In this document: positions 16,993 to 25,011 of the stretch, one piece after another
Position numbering within the stretch: position 1 is the stretch's first letter
Layout of the letters: every line of letters begins with the position of its first letter
Source: an uncultured Alphaproteobacteria bacterium
Lineage (GTDB): Bacteria > Pseudomonadota > Alphaproteobacteria > Rhizobiales > Aestuariivirgaceae
Direction of reading: 5' to 3'
DNA: 51,651 bases
NCBI GenBank assembly: GCA_945957365.1
Contig: CAMFKI010000024.1
Location: 1-51,651, forward strand
Notes under the pieces: model-generated
What the model saw: only the letters and a program-made list of their open reading frames with translations
Databases searched by the model: none
Told to the model about the DNA's origin: nothing
Translations under genes and position numbers: made by a program

Positions 16993-18384
16993 CTAGAGCG
17001 GGTGACGCGCCACGCCCAGCGGCTCGGCGTGGGCGATGACGCGCCGGATGTCGGCAAACCGTTCCTTGAGGCCGGCTTCGACGCGGTCGATGTCGTCATG
17101 GATGTGCTCCACGGTGTCGGCTGGCGAACAGCGGCAGTGATAGTGCAGGAACAGGCCTTCCTCGTTGCGGCGCAATCGGATCTGGTGGACGTCGGTCAGG
17201 CGCGGATGTGCCGCGGCGAGGGCGAGCAGGGTCGCCGTCACCTCGGCGGTGAGGCCCGAGGGGGCATCCTGGCCGAGCAGCATGCGCTCCGGCTGGGGCT
17301 CGATGTGGCTCTCGACCTCGACGTCGCGGCCCAGCTCGCCCCGGATCGCGTCCTCAAGGTCGGTGGCCCGGTCATGGGCCTCGCCCAGCGGCATCGAGCC
17401 GTCGACCTCGAGATCGAAGCTGATGGCCAGCTTGCCGCCGATCTGCTGGGCGTTGAGGTGGTGGATCGCGAGGTTGCGCCGGCTGGCGATCAGCATCACC
17501 TTCTGGAACACGGTTTCGCTGTCGAGCGGCACGGGGTCGGCGGTCACCGTGATGTCGGCATTGGGAAAGCGCTGCTGCACCGCGGCAGTGATCGCGTCCT
17601 TGGTCCGGACGATGTCGTCGATGGGCATGGTGCGGGCGACGTCCACGACGATCGAGGTGAACATGGTGGCGCCCGCCGGGCGCAGCCGGACCGACTTCAG
17701 CGCCAGCACGCCGTGCACGTCGTTGACCAGGCCGCGGACGATCTCGGTGGCTCCCGCCGGGGCGGCGTCGAGCAGGGTGTTCATGGTCCGCGCGCCAAGT
17801 TCCCACCCGGCATAGGCGATGAAGGCCGACACCAGCAGGGCGGCGATCGCGTCGGCGGCGGGAACCCCCAGCCAGACCGCCCCCAGTCCGAGCAGGACGA
17901 CCACGGAACTCCACATGTCGGAGGAGAAATGCAGGGCATCGGCCTCGAGTGCCTCGCTGGAGGTCTTCTCGGCCACGCGCTTGAGCGCCCGGGCGCGGTT
18001 GAAGTCGATGATGATCGAGCCCGCGATGATGGCCAGCGCCCACCAGGTGACCTCGACGCCATGCCCGCCCTCGCCCAGGAGGCGGCGCAGCGCCTCCCAG
18101 ACAATCCAGGCGGTGGTGAGGAACAGCAGGCCGGTCTCGATCAGGGCGGCGACGCTCTCGAACTTGGCATGGCCGTAATGGTGTTCGTCGTCGGCCGGGC
18201 GGTCGCTGACCCTAATGGCGAAATAGGTGACGATGGTGGCCCCGAAGTCGATGAGGCTGTGGATCGCCTCGGACAGGATGCCGAGCGAGCCGGTGAACAG
18301 TGCGGCGAGAAACTTCGCGCCGGCCATGGCGGCACTCGCCGCCATGGAAATCAGCGCAACCTTCTGTTTCTCGGAACTGGACAT
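16993..18384 (-). CDS. Cation diffusion facilitator family efflux transporter
   Basis: A 463-residue cation/proton antiporter with six N-terminal membrane spans. Metal-site residues are HSLID (His42, Asp46) in span 2 and HFSSD (His152, Asp156) in span 5. An HxxxD-HxxxD arrangement is typical of zinc-preferring members. Cytoplasmic His-rich text (DEHHYGHAKFES) follows span 2. The protein is about 150 residues longer than FieF. After the usual dimerisation domain (about 205-290) there appear to be two further domains of similar size, at about 295-370 and 380-455. Confidence 0.9.
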   Translation of the reverse strand: MSSSEKQKVALISMAASAAMAGAKFLAALFTGSLGILSEAIHSLIDFGATIVTYFAIRVSDRPADDEHHYGHAKFESVAALIETGLLFLTTAWIVWEALRRLLGEGGHGVEVTWWALAIIAGSIIIDFNRARALKRVAEKTSSEALEADALHFSSDMWSSVVVLLGLGAVWLGVPAADAIAALLVSAFIAYAGWELGARTMNTLLDAAPAGATEIVRGLVNDVHGVLALKSVRLRPAGATMFTSIVVDVARTMPIDDIVRTKDAITAAVQQRFPNADITVTADPVPLDSETVFQKVMLIASRRNLAIHHLNAQQIGGKLAISFDLEVDGSMPLGEAHDRATDLEDAIRGELGRDVEVESHIEPQPERMLLGQDAPSGLTAEVTATLLALAAAHPRLTDVHQIRLRRNEEGLFLHYHCRCSPADTVEHIHDDIDRVEAGLKERFADIRRVIAHAEPLGVARHPL

Positions 18385-18502
18385 GGACCCTGTCTAACCT
18401 CCGACTGTAGCAGTCTCAAGCCATACCTTGCCGGCATGCTGGCCAGCGGCGGTGGCCATTGCGGATCAACCCCGAAAAATGCTCGTGTGAAGGCCAGCAA
18501 CC

Positions 18503-19702
18503 ATGCCGACCGACGTCACGACAACCGATTTTCCGCTGCCGCGCCGCGCGGGGGCCTACACCTTCGCATCGCTGTTCGCGGTCGAGAGCTTCGTCCGTTC
18601 GCTCAACTCAACGGTCATCTCGCTCCAGGCCTACGACATTTTGGGCGCGGCGCAGAAGGTGAGCATGCTGTCGACCGTCGTGTCGCTCACCGTGCTGACC
18701 TCGACGCTACTGCTACCCTTCCTGCTTGGGCGATTGCGGCGGCGCTGGGCCTATACGCTGGGCGTAAGCATGATGATGGCCGCGAGCCTGGCACTGGCCA
18801 GCCACGTGCTGGCGGGCCAGGCGCTGGGCATGCTGCTGCGCAACCTGGGTGCAGCCGTGCTCAACATCACGCTGCAGCTCTACATCATGGAGCACATAAG
18901 GCGCAGCGACCTCGCCCGCTCCGAGCCGATCCGCCTCAGCCTCTCCACCGCCTCGTGGACGATTGGCCCGGCACTCGGCGTTACGCTTTACGTCAGCTAC
19001 GGGCCGTGGGGGCCGCAGCTGCTGGCGATCGCGGCGGCGGCCGTGCTGATGACGCTGTTCTGGTATCTCCGCCTGTCGGACAACGTCAACGCGCTGCCTC
19101 CCGGCAATCTCGAGGGCTTCAGCCCGCTGGCCAATGTCAGGCGCTTCCTCGCCCAGCCGCGGCTCCGACTGGCCTGGCTCATCGCCTTCGGGCGGTCGTG
19201 CTTCTGGACCACCTTCTTCATCTACGGGCCGCTGCTGCTGGTCGAGGCGGGGGTCGACAAGCGGGTCGGCGGTTTCATGATCTCGGCCAGCCAGATCCTG
19301 CTGGTGACGGCGTGGTTCGCCGGGCGCTTCGCCCGGATCTACGGCGTGCGTGCCGTGCTGGTGGTGGCCTTCATCGTCTGTGCCTGCGCCTCGCTGGGGG
19401 CGGGGCTGTCGGGAACGGCATCACCCTATGTGGCCATGGGCTTCCTGCTGGCGGGGTCGATCTCGGCGTCGGCCATCGACGGCATCGGCAGCATTCCCTT
19501 CCTGCGGGCGGTGCGCCACCGCGAACGGCAGAAGATGGCGGCCGTCTATCGCACCTATATCGACTGTTCGGAGCTGATTCCGGCCTTCGTCTTCGCCATC
19601 GCGCTGCTGTGGCTGCCGATCGGTTCGGTGTTCATCATCCTTTCCGGGGCGCTGGCCGCGGTCGGCTTCGTGACCTGGCGGTTCCTGCCGAAGTCGCTGT
19701 GA
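18503..19702 (+). CDS. MFS transporter
   Basis: A 399-residue protein with about twelve hydrophobic segments and no large soluble domain, consistent with the major facilitator superfamily. Inter-domain and loop features include GRLRRRWAYTLG after the early spans and a basic LANVRRFLAQPRLRLAWL loop in the middle. AAGG is about 10 bases before the ATG. The substrate cannot be told from sequence. Its 3' end overlaps the convergent DMT transporter by 68 bases. Confidence 0.85.
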   Translation: MPTDVTTTDFPLPRRAGAYTFASLFAVESFVRSLNSTVISLQAYDILGAAQKVSMLSTVVSLTVLTSTLLLPFLLGRLRRRWAYTLGVSMMMAASLALASHVLAGQALGMLLRNLGAAVLNITLQLYIMEHIRRSDLARSEPIRLSLSTASWTIGPALGVTLYVSYGPWGPQLLAIAAAAVLMTLFWYLRLSDNVNALPPGNLEGFSPLANVRRFLAQPRLRLAWLIAFGRSCFWTTFFIYGPLLLVEAGVDKRVGGFMISASQILLVTAWFAGRFARIYGVRAVLVVAFIVCACASLGAGLSGTASPYVAMGFLLAGSISASAIDGIGSIPFLRAVRHRERQKMAAVYRTYIDCSELIPAFVFAIALLWLPIGSVFIILSGALAAVGFVTWRFLPKSL

Positions 19703-20591
19703 GCGGCCTTCGGCGCGACACGAGAAATCCGGCAATCACGCAGGCGAGCGCTGCGAGGATATGCCAGGTGATGGGTTCGCCCAGCACCGCCCAGGCCAGC
19801 AGCACGCCCGAGACCGGCATGAAATAGCTCGCCATGCTCATGAAGCTCTGGCCCACGGTGACGGTGATGTTGGCGCGCAGCAGATAGGCGAGCCCGGTGC
19901 AGACGAGGCCCAGATAGAGCGCAGCGAGCATCGCCGTGCCCGTCATCTGCGGAAACGGGTCGCGGGCAGCGAGCACCAGCGGCAGGAGGGCCAGGACGCC
20001 GACGCCCATGTTCACCGCCGTCATCATCGGCACGCTGGTGCGCCGTACGAAGCGGATCAGGGTTCCCGCCGCCACGTAGCACAGCATGCCGGTCCACACC
20101 GCGGCATAGGCCAGCGCGTCGAAGCCGATCCCCTGCGAAAGTTCCGGGCCAACGACGAAGGCGAGACCGGCAAAGCCCAGGACCATGCCGGTGATCTTGC
20201 CGCCGGTGAAACGGTCGTCAGGGGTCGTGAAATGCGCCGCCACCATGGTCGCGAGCGGGCCCACGCCCATGATCAGCGACGTGATGCCCGCCGGAATATG
20301 CAATTCCGCCCATGAGATGAGAAAGAACGGCCCCACCGTGTTGAGCAGGCTCATGGCAATGATCACGAGCCAGTCGTGCAGGCTCGGCGGCAGCGGGTCC
20401 TTGCGCCACCAGGCGAACAGGGCGATCGGCAGGAACGCAACCGCGACGCGGATCATGACCAGCCACAAGGGCCCCGTCTGGTGCACCGAGAGCTTGATCG
20501 CAAGAAACGCCGAGCCCCAAATTGTTCCAAGGAGAACAATCTTCAGGAGATCGAGGAGTGTCGGATGGCGCAGGAGATTGGGTGAAGCCAT
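19635..20591 (-). CDS. DMT family (EamA) transporter
   Basis: A 318-residue inner-membrane protein with two EamA repeats of about five spans each. The first includes LLGTIWGSAFLAIKLSV and the second YAAVWTGMLCYVAAGTLIRF to PVSGVLLAWAVLGEPITWH, where LGEPIT is the usual EamA motif. The likely role is metabolite export; the substrate is unknown. I chose ATG 20591 (MASPNLLRHPTLLDLLK), because sequence further upstream overlaps the divergent rhodanese promoter. The C-terminal Arg/Pro-rich 20 residues lie inside the overlap with the MFS gene. Confidence 0.87.
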   Translation of the reverse strand: MASPNLLRHPTLLDLLKIVLLGTIWGSAFLAIKLSVHQTGPLWLVMIRVAVAFLPIALFAWWRKDPLPPSLHDWLVIIAMSLLNTVGPFFLISWAELHIPAGITSLIMGVGPLATMVAAHFTTPDDRFTGGKITGMVLGFAGLAFVVGPELSQGIGFDALAYAAVWTGMLCYVAAGTLIRFVRRTSVPMMTAVNMGVGVLALLPLVLAARDPFPQMTGTAMLAALYLGLVCTGLAYLLRANITVTVGQSFMSMASYFMPVSGVLLAWAVLGEPITWHILAALACVIAGFLVSRRRPLTATSAGTARSRSRPRPAPRKG

Positions 20592-20653
20592 TTCACTTGA
20601 CGGGCACGCCGCAGACAGGCGAGGAAAAAGGGAAGAACAGCGGGGGGGACCGA

Positions 20654-21070
20654 ATGCCACAGAACATCGTCGTGGGCCACAGGCAACTGATGGCCGAAGC
20701 CGAGGCCGAGGTGGAGAGCATGCCTGCCGCCGATGCCATTGCCGTGCTGGGCCAGCCGGACGTCGCCATCATCGACATCCGCGATCCGCGCGAGATCGAG
20801 CGCGAAGGCCGCATTCCCGGCTCCTTCCATGCGCCACGCGGCATGCTGGAATTCTGGGTCGATCCCGACAGCCCGTATCACAAGCCGATCTTCTCGGAAG
20901 AGAAGAAGTTCATCATCCATTGCGCGTCGGGCTGGCGCTCGTTGCTCGCCACCCAGGTGCTGCAGCGCATGGGGCTGAAGCCGGTGGTGAACCTCAAGGG
21001 TGGGTTCGCGGCCTGGAAGGACGCGGGCGGCCCGGTCGAGACAGTTGAGAAGAAGGTGGCAAAGCCGTGA
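20654..21070 (+). CDS. Rhodanese-like domain protein
   Basis: A 138-residue single-domain sulfurtransferase-type protein. The substrate loop is HCASGWRS, with the likely persulfide-carrying Cys90. DIRDPREIEREGRIPGSFHA is the conserved N-terminal rhodanese motif and VVNLKGGFAAWKDAGGPV the C-terminal one. ATG 20654 follows a G-rich ribosome site (GGGGGGA). Its TGA overlaps the GTG start of the next gene, so they are translationally coupled. It lies at the edge of the sulfur assimilation block. Confidence 0.92.
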   Translation: MPQNIVVGHRQLMAEAEAEVESMPAADAIAVLGQPDVAIIDIRDPREIEREGRIPGSFHAPRGMLEFWVDPDSPYHKPIFSEEKKFIIHCASGWRSLLATQVLQRMGLKPVVNLKGGFAAWKDAGGPVETVEKKVAKP

Positions 21071-21723
21071 GCAACATCCATCTCGTCATCGGCAACAAGA
21101 ACTATTCCTCATGGTCGCTCCGGCCGTGGATGGCGCTGTCCATGGCCGGAATCCCGTTCCGCGAAACGGTGATCCCGCTCGACACGCCCGAGACGGCGAA
21201 GCTCATCGCCGAGCATACGGCGGCGGGACGGGTGCCGGTGCTTCATCACGGCAAGCAAGTGGTCTGGGAATCCCTCGCCATCATGGAATATCTCGCCGAG
21301 CTCTTCCCCGAAAAAAGCCTGTGGCCGAAAACCATCGCGGCCCGCGCCATGGCGCGCGCGGTGTCGAACGAGATGCATGCGGGTTTCAGCGCGCTGCGCA
21401 ATGCCTGCCCGATGAACATCCGCCGCAAGCCCAAGCCGGTGCCGCTGAACGATCAGGTGAAGCGGGACATCGCCCGCATCGAGCAGCTGTGGCGCGACTG
21501 CCGCGCGAAGTTCGGAAAGGGCGGCAAGTTCCTGTTCGGCAAGTTTTCGATTGCCGACGCCATGTATACCCCCGTGGTCTCGCGCTTCGAAACCTTCGCC
21601 GTTCCCGTGGCGGCGGATACCCAGGCCTACATGGACGTGATCCTCGACACTCCCGCCTTCAAGTCCTGGCGCGAGGCGGCGCTGAAGGAGAGCTGGGTGG
21701 TGCCCTCGGACGAGGTGGACTGA
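21067..21723 (+). CDS. Glutathione S-transferase family protein
   Basis: A 218-residue protein with a thioredoxin-fold N-terminal domain (LVIGNKNYSSWSLRPWMAL, with a likely catalytic Ser) and the glutathione-contacting segments GRVPVLHHG and VWESLAIMEYLAELFP. A helical C-terminal domain follows, with SIADAMYTPVVSRF as the conserved motif. The GTG start overlaps the rhodanese stop. Coupling to a rhodanese suggests a thiol or sulfur-transfer role; this is inference. Confidence 0.92.
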   Translation: MSNIHLVIGNKNYSSWSLRPWMALSMAGIPFRETVIPLDTPETAKLIAEHTAAGRVPVLHHGKQVVWESLAIMEYLAELFPEKSLWPKTIAARAMARAVSNEMHAGFSALRNACPMNIRRKPKPVPLNDQVKRDIARIEQLWRDCRAKFGKGGKFLFGKFSIADAMYTPVVSRFETFAVPVAADTQAYMDVILDTPAFKSWREAALKESWVVPSDEVD

Positions 21724-21772
21724 GCTTCAGTCCGCCGCGCGTTCAATCCGATATATCTGACGGACCGCCGCT

Positions 21773-22483
21773 CTAGTGCGCGGTCCGGGCCGGCGCGGCG
21801 ATGGTTTCGCCGTTGTGGGTCCAGTGGATGCCGCATTCGGTCTTGGCGGAGCCCGCCCATCGACCGGCGCGCGGGTCCGCCGCATTGCCGCCGGCTTGCG
21901 TGCAAGGTTCGCAGCCGATCGAGAAATAGCCGATCTCGGTCAGTGGATGCGCCGGAAGGTCATGCGCCGCCATGTAGGCCGCAATGTCGAGGGCCGAGAA
22001 GCCGGCGAGCGGTTCCACCTTCAGGCGGCCGTCGGCGATCGACAGGAAATCGAGCGTCGCGCGGGCCGCACCATGGTAGCGCTTGCGGCCGGAGATGGTC
22101 ACGTCGAAGCCTTCCAGTGCCTTTGCCAGGGGAATGGTCTTGCGAATGTGGCAGCAGGCATCGGCATTGGTCTTGTGCAGGGTGCCATCGGCGTCCTTCG
22201 CAGCAAGGTCGGCGTCGTCCGGCGTGATGATGCGCACACCCGTCAGCCCCAGCCGGTCGATCAGCTTGGCGCGGTAGGAGAGCGTCTCCCAGAAATGCTT
22301 GCCGGTATCGAGGAAGATGACGGGCGTCGCCTTGTCCGCTTGCGCCACCATGTGCAGCAGCACCGCCGACTCCGCCCCGAAGGACGAGACGACTGCGGCC
22401 TTTCCCGCGAAGTCGCGCAGGATAGGCCCCAGCAATTGCTGGCCCTCGAGTCCGGCATAGCTTTCGAAGATGGAGCGGTCCAT
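21773..22483 (-). CDS. cysH: Phosphoadenylyl/adenylyl-sulfate reductase (iron-sulfur type)
   Basis: A 236-residue assimilatory reductase that converts activated sulfate to sulfite using thioredoxin. The PP-loop is VVSSFGAESAVLLHM. Two Cys pairs (Cys110-111 and Cys191/194, in ACCHIRK and GCEPCT) bind a [4Fe-4S] cluster, which is characteristic of the APS-using enzymes common in rhizobia. The catalytic Cys217 is in KTECGIH. It is the last gene of the cysG operon, starting 8 bases after the DUF934 stop. Confidence 0.95.
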   Translation of the reverse strand: MDRSIFESYAGLEGQQLLGPILRDFAGKAAVVSSFGAESAVLLHMVAQADKATPVIFLDTGKHFWETLSYRAKLIDRLGLTGVRIITPDDADLAAKDADGTLHKTNADACCHIRKTIPLAKALEGFDVTISGRKRYHGAARATLDFLSIADGRLKVEPLAGFSALDIAAYMAAHDLPAHPLTEIGYFSIGCEPCTQAGGNAADPRAGRWAGSAKTECGIHWTHNGETIAAPARTAH

Positions 22484-22491
22484 GGCAGCGT

Positions 22492-23022
22492 TCAGCCGGC
22501 GTGCGGCTGTTCGAGCCAGGGTTCGGCGTCGGTGTGGCGCTCGGTCCAGATCTCGGCCTCGGAACCGCGGCGGAACAGGCCGCGCTGATAGGCGAGCGAC
22601 ATCTGGCGCGACGACTGTTGCCAGACCTCGAGCGGGAAGCGCTCGCCGATCTCGAAGGCATCGAAGCCCACCTGCAGCATGAACTGCAGCTGGTCGGGGA
22701 GCACGTTGCCGGTGGCGCGGAGCTCGCCGCGATAGCCCATCTCGCGCAGCGCCCGTGCGATCGAGTAGGCGCGGCCGTCATTGAAGGCGGGGAAGGGCAG
22801 CACGATCAGCGACAGGCCGGGCAGGAAGGTGCCGAGCGCCTCTGGGCGGTCGGTGTTCGAAAGGCGCAAGCCAAGGCGCGTCTTGCGCTTCGACAGCTCA
22901 CCCCAGTCCTTCAAGAGCCGGGCGAAGGGCACGATCACGTCGCCGGTCGCCGGCAGCTCGCCCTCGGCCTCGACGTTGATCCAGGTATCGGGCACCAGCA
23001 CGTTGTTCTTAAGCAGTGGCAT
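22492..23022 (-). CDS. DUF934 family protein of the sulfite reductase operon
   Basis: A 176-residue protein starting MPLLKNNVLVPDTW and matching DUF934, which is regularly encoded between cysI and cysH in alphaproteobacteria. Recognisable stretches are RPEALGTFLPGLSLIVLPFP and DGRAYSIARALREMGYRGELRA, ending FEIGERFP. The function is unknown and presumed to support sulfite reductase. Its ATG lies inside the last codons of cysI (14-base overlap), suggesting translational coupling. Confidence 0.92.
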   Translation of the reverse strand: MPLLKNNVLVPDTWINVEAEGELPATGDVIVPFARLLKDWGELSKRKTRLGLRLSNTDRPEALGTFLPGLSLIVLPFPAFNDGRAYSIARALREMGYRGELRATGNVLPDQLQFMLQVGFDAFEIGERFPLEVWQQSSRQMSLAYQRGLFRRGSEAEIWTERHTDAEPWLEQPHAG

Positions 23023-24664
23023 AGAGGGCCTCCTTGAAGGGCTTGGGTCCGAGACGGCGATAGGCGGCGAGGAATTCCTCGCCCGGCTCGCGGTGCTTGA
23101 GATAGGTGTCGAGAATGGTCTCGATGGCATCCGCCACCTCATGGCCGGCGAAACCGGGCCCCAGGATGGTGCCGATCGAGGCGTTCTCGGCGGAGGAGCC
23201 GCCGAGCGTGATCTGGTAGAATTCCTCGCCCTTCTTGTCGAGGCCGAGGATGCCGATATGGCCCACATGGTGGTGGCCGCAGGCATTGATGCAGCCCGAG
23301 ATGTTGATCTTGAGCTTGCCGATCTCGTCCTGCTTCGCCGAGTCCGCGAACTTGCGCGAGATCGACTGGGCGACGGGGATCGAGCGGGCGGTCGCCAGCG
23401 CGCAGTAGTCGAGGCCCGGGCAGGCGATGATGTCGCCCGCAAGGCCGTAATTGGCGGCGGCGAGATCGGCCTTCACCAGCGCCTGGTAGACCGTGAAGAG
23501 ATCGTCCTTCTTCACATGCGGCAGCACGATGTTCTGGGCGTGGGAAACGCGCAGCTCGTCATTGCCGTAGCGCTCGGCGAGTTCCGCCATGACGCGCATC
23601 TGGTCGGCGGTGGCGTCACCCGGAATTCCGCCTTCGGGTTTCAGCGAGATGTTGACGATGGCATAGCCATCCACACGATGCGGGCCGAGATTGTTCTTCG
23701 CCCAGCGCGCGAACTCCGGGTTGGCGAGCTTCGCCTCCTCGAAGGAGGCCGACCAGCGCGGCAGCTTCTCGAAGGCAGGAGGTGCGAAATAGGCGGCAAT
23801 GCGGGCGAGCTCGCGCTCTTCCACTTCCGTCGTCGGGTGCGGGCGGCGGGCGAATTCGGCCTCGACCTCGGACTTGAACGTGTCGGCGCCGATTTCGTGG
23901 ACGAGGATCTTGATGCGCGCCTTGTACTTGTTGTCGCGGCGGCCATAGAGATTGTAAACGCGCATGATGGCCTCGAGATAGCCGACCAGTTCATGCTGGG
24001 GCAGGAAGTCGCGCACCGTGACGCCCACCATCGGCGTACGGCCGAGGCCACCGCCGACGATCACTTCCCAGCCGATCTCGCCCGCATCGTTCTTGTGGAG
24101 CCTGAGCCCGATGTCATGGACCTTCACCGCCGCGCGATCATGCGGCGCGCCCGTCACCGCGATCTTGAATTTGCGTGGCAGGAAGGAGAATTCAGGATGC
24201 AGCGACGACCACTGGCGCAGAAGCTCGCCCACAGGCCTGGGATCGGCGATCTCGTCGGCGGCGGCCCCGGCCCAGTGGTCGGTCGTCACGTTGCGGATGC
24301 AGTTTCCGCTCGTCTGGATCGCATGCATCTCGACTTCGGCGAGGGCATCGAGAATGTCGGGCGCATCCTCGAGCTTGATCCAGTTGTACTGGATGTTCTG
24401 GCGCGTGGTGAAATGGCCGTAGCCCTTGTCCCATTTCTCGGCGATGAGCGCCAGCTGGCGCATCTGGCGTCCTGACAGCGTGCCATAGGGAATGGCGACG
24501 CGCAGCATGTAGGCATGGAGCTGCAAATAGAGACCGTTCATCAGGCGGAGCGGCCGAAACTCGTCCTCGGTGAGGGCACCCGACAGGCGGCGTTCCGTCT
24601 GGTTGCGGAACTGGTTGGTGCGCTCGCGCACGAACTGGTGGTCGAACTCGTCGTAGCGGTACAT
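23009..24664 (-). CDS. cysI: Sulfite reductase hemoprotein (nitrite/sulfite reductase family)
   Basis: A 551-residue siroheme and [4Fe-4S] enzyme that reduces sulfite to sulfide. Cluster ligands are visible as Cys415 and Cys421 (ACPGLDYCALATARS) and Cys458 and Cys462 (SGCINACGHH). Both ferredoxin-like half domains are present, the first with HFTTRQNIQYNW. I chose ATG 24664 because AGGAG lies about 10 bases upstream; a GTG at 24673 sits almost on that site. The operon context favours sulfite over nitrite. No CysJ flavoprotein is nearby, so the electron donor is probably ferredoxin. Confidence 0.94.
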   Translation of the reverse strand: MYRYDEFDHQFVRERTNQFRNQTERRLSGALTEDEFRPLRLMNGLYLQLHAYMLRVAIPYGTLSGRQMRQLALIAEKWDKGYGHFTTRQNIQYNWIKLEDAPDILDALAEVEMHAIQTSGNCIRNVTTDHWAGAAADEIADPRPVGELLRQWSSLHPEFSFLPRKFKIAVTGAPHDRAAVKVHDIGLRLHKNDAGEIGWEVIVGGGLGRTPMVGVTVRDFLPQHELVGYLEAIMRVYNLYGRRDNKYKARIKILVHEIGADTFKSEVEAEFARRPHPTTEVEERELARIAAYFAPPAFEKLPRWSASFEEAKLANPEFARWAKNNLGPHRVDGYAIVNISLKPEGGIPGDATADQMRVMAELAERYGNDELRVSHAQNIVLPHVKKDDLFTVYQALVKADLAAANYGLAGDIIACPGLDYCALATARSIPVAQSISRKFADSAKQDEIGKLKINISGCINACGHHHVGHIGILGLDKKGEEFYQITLGGSSAENASIGTILGPGFAGHEVADAIETILDTYLKHREPGEEFLAAYRRLGPKPFKEALYATA

Positions 24665-24669
24665 CGAAA

Positions 24670-25011
24670 TCACTCTCCTTCAGGGGCGGCGAAGCCGGCA
24701 CCCTTGCCCTCGGCCTGCTTGCCGAGGTCCAGTCTCACGGTGGGGCCGAGCGCCCGCATGCGCTCGCGGATATGCGCGGCGCGGACGCGGCCATCGAGGC
24801 GCTCGGCGTCGACGAGGTAGGACCCCGTCACGATGGTCTTCTTCTCGTCCTCACGGGCGCGGGCCTCGAGGGCTGCTGCCGCCTGCGGCTCCAGCGCCAG
24901 CACGGCCGCGTCGATTTCCTCGCTCCAGTCGCCGGAGCGGGTGAGGAAGACGGCGATGCCATCGCGGAGGCGGTTGGCGGTGACCAGTTGTCCCTTCTCG
25001 GGCGTCGTCAT
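24670..25011 (-). CDS. DUF2849 family protein
   Basis: A 113-residue protein of the DUF2849 family, typically found between cysG and cysI in alphaproteobacteria. It starts QLVTANRLRDGIAVFLT and carries the KTIVTGSYLVDAERLDGRVRAAHIRERMRALGP segment in two parts. The function is unknown. Its ATG overlaps the cysG stop as ATGA, and it ends 5 bases before the chosen cysI start. Confidence 0.92.
   Translation of the reverse strand: MTTPEKGQLVTANRLRDGIAVFLTRSGDWSEEIDAAVLALEPQAAAALEARAREDEKKTIVTGSYLVDAERLDGRVRAAHIRERMRALGPTVRLDLGKQAEGKGAGFAAPEGE

Noticed and set aside
16921..19827. A 968-codon plus-strand frame running across the CDF and MFS genes
   Set aside because: It is antisense to the CDF gene and out of frame with the MFS gene; both of those have clear family motifs.
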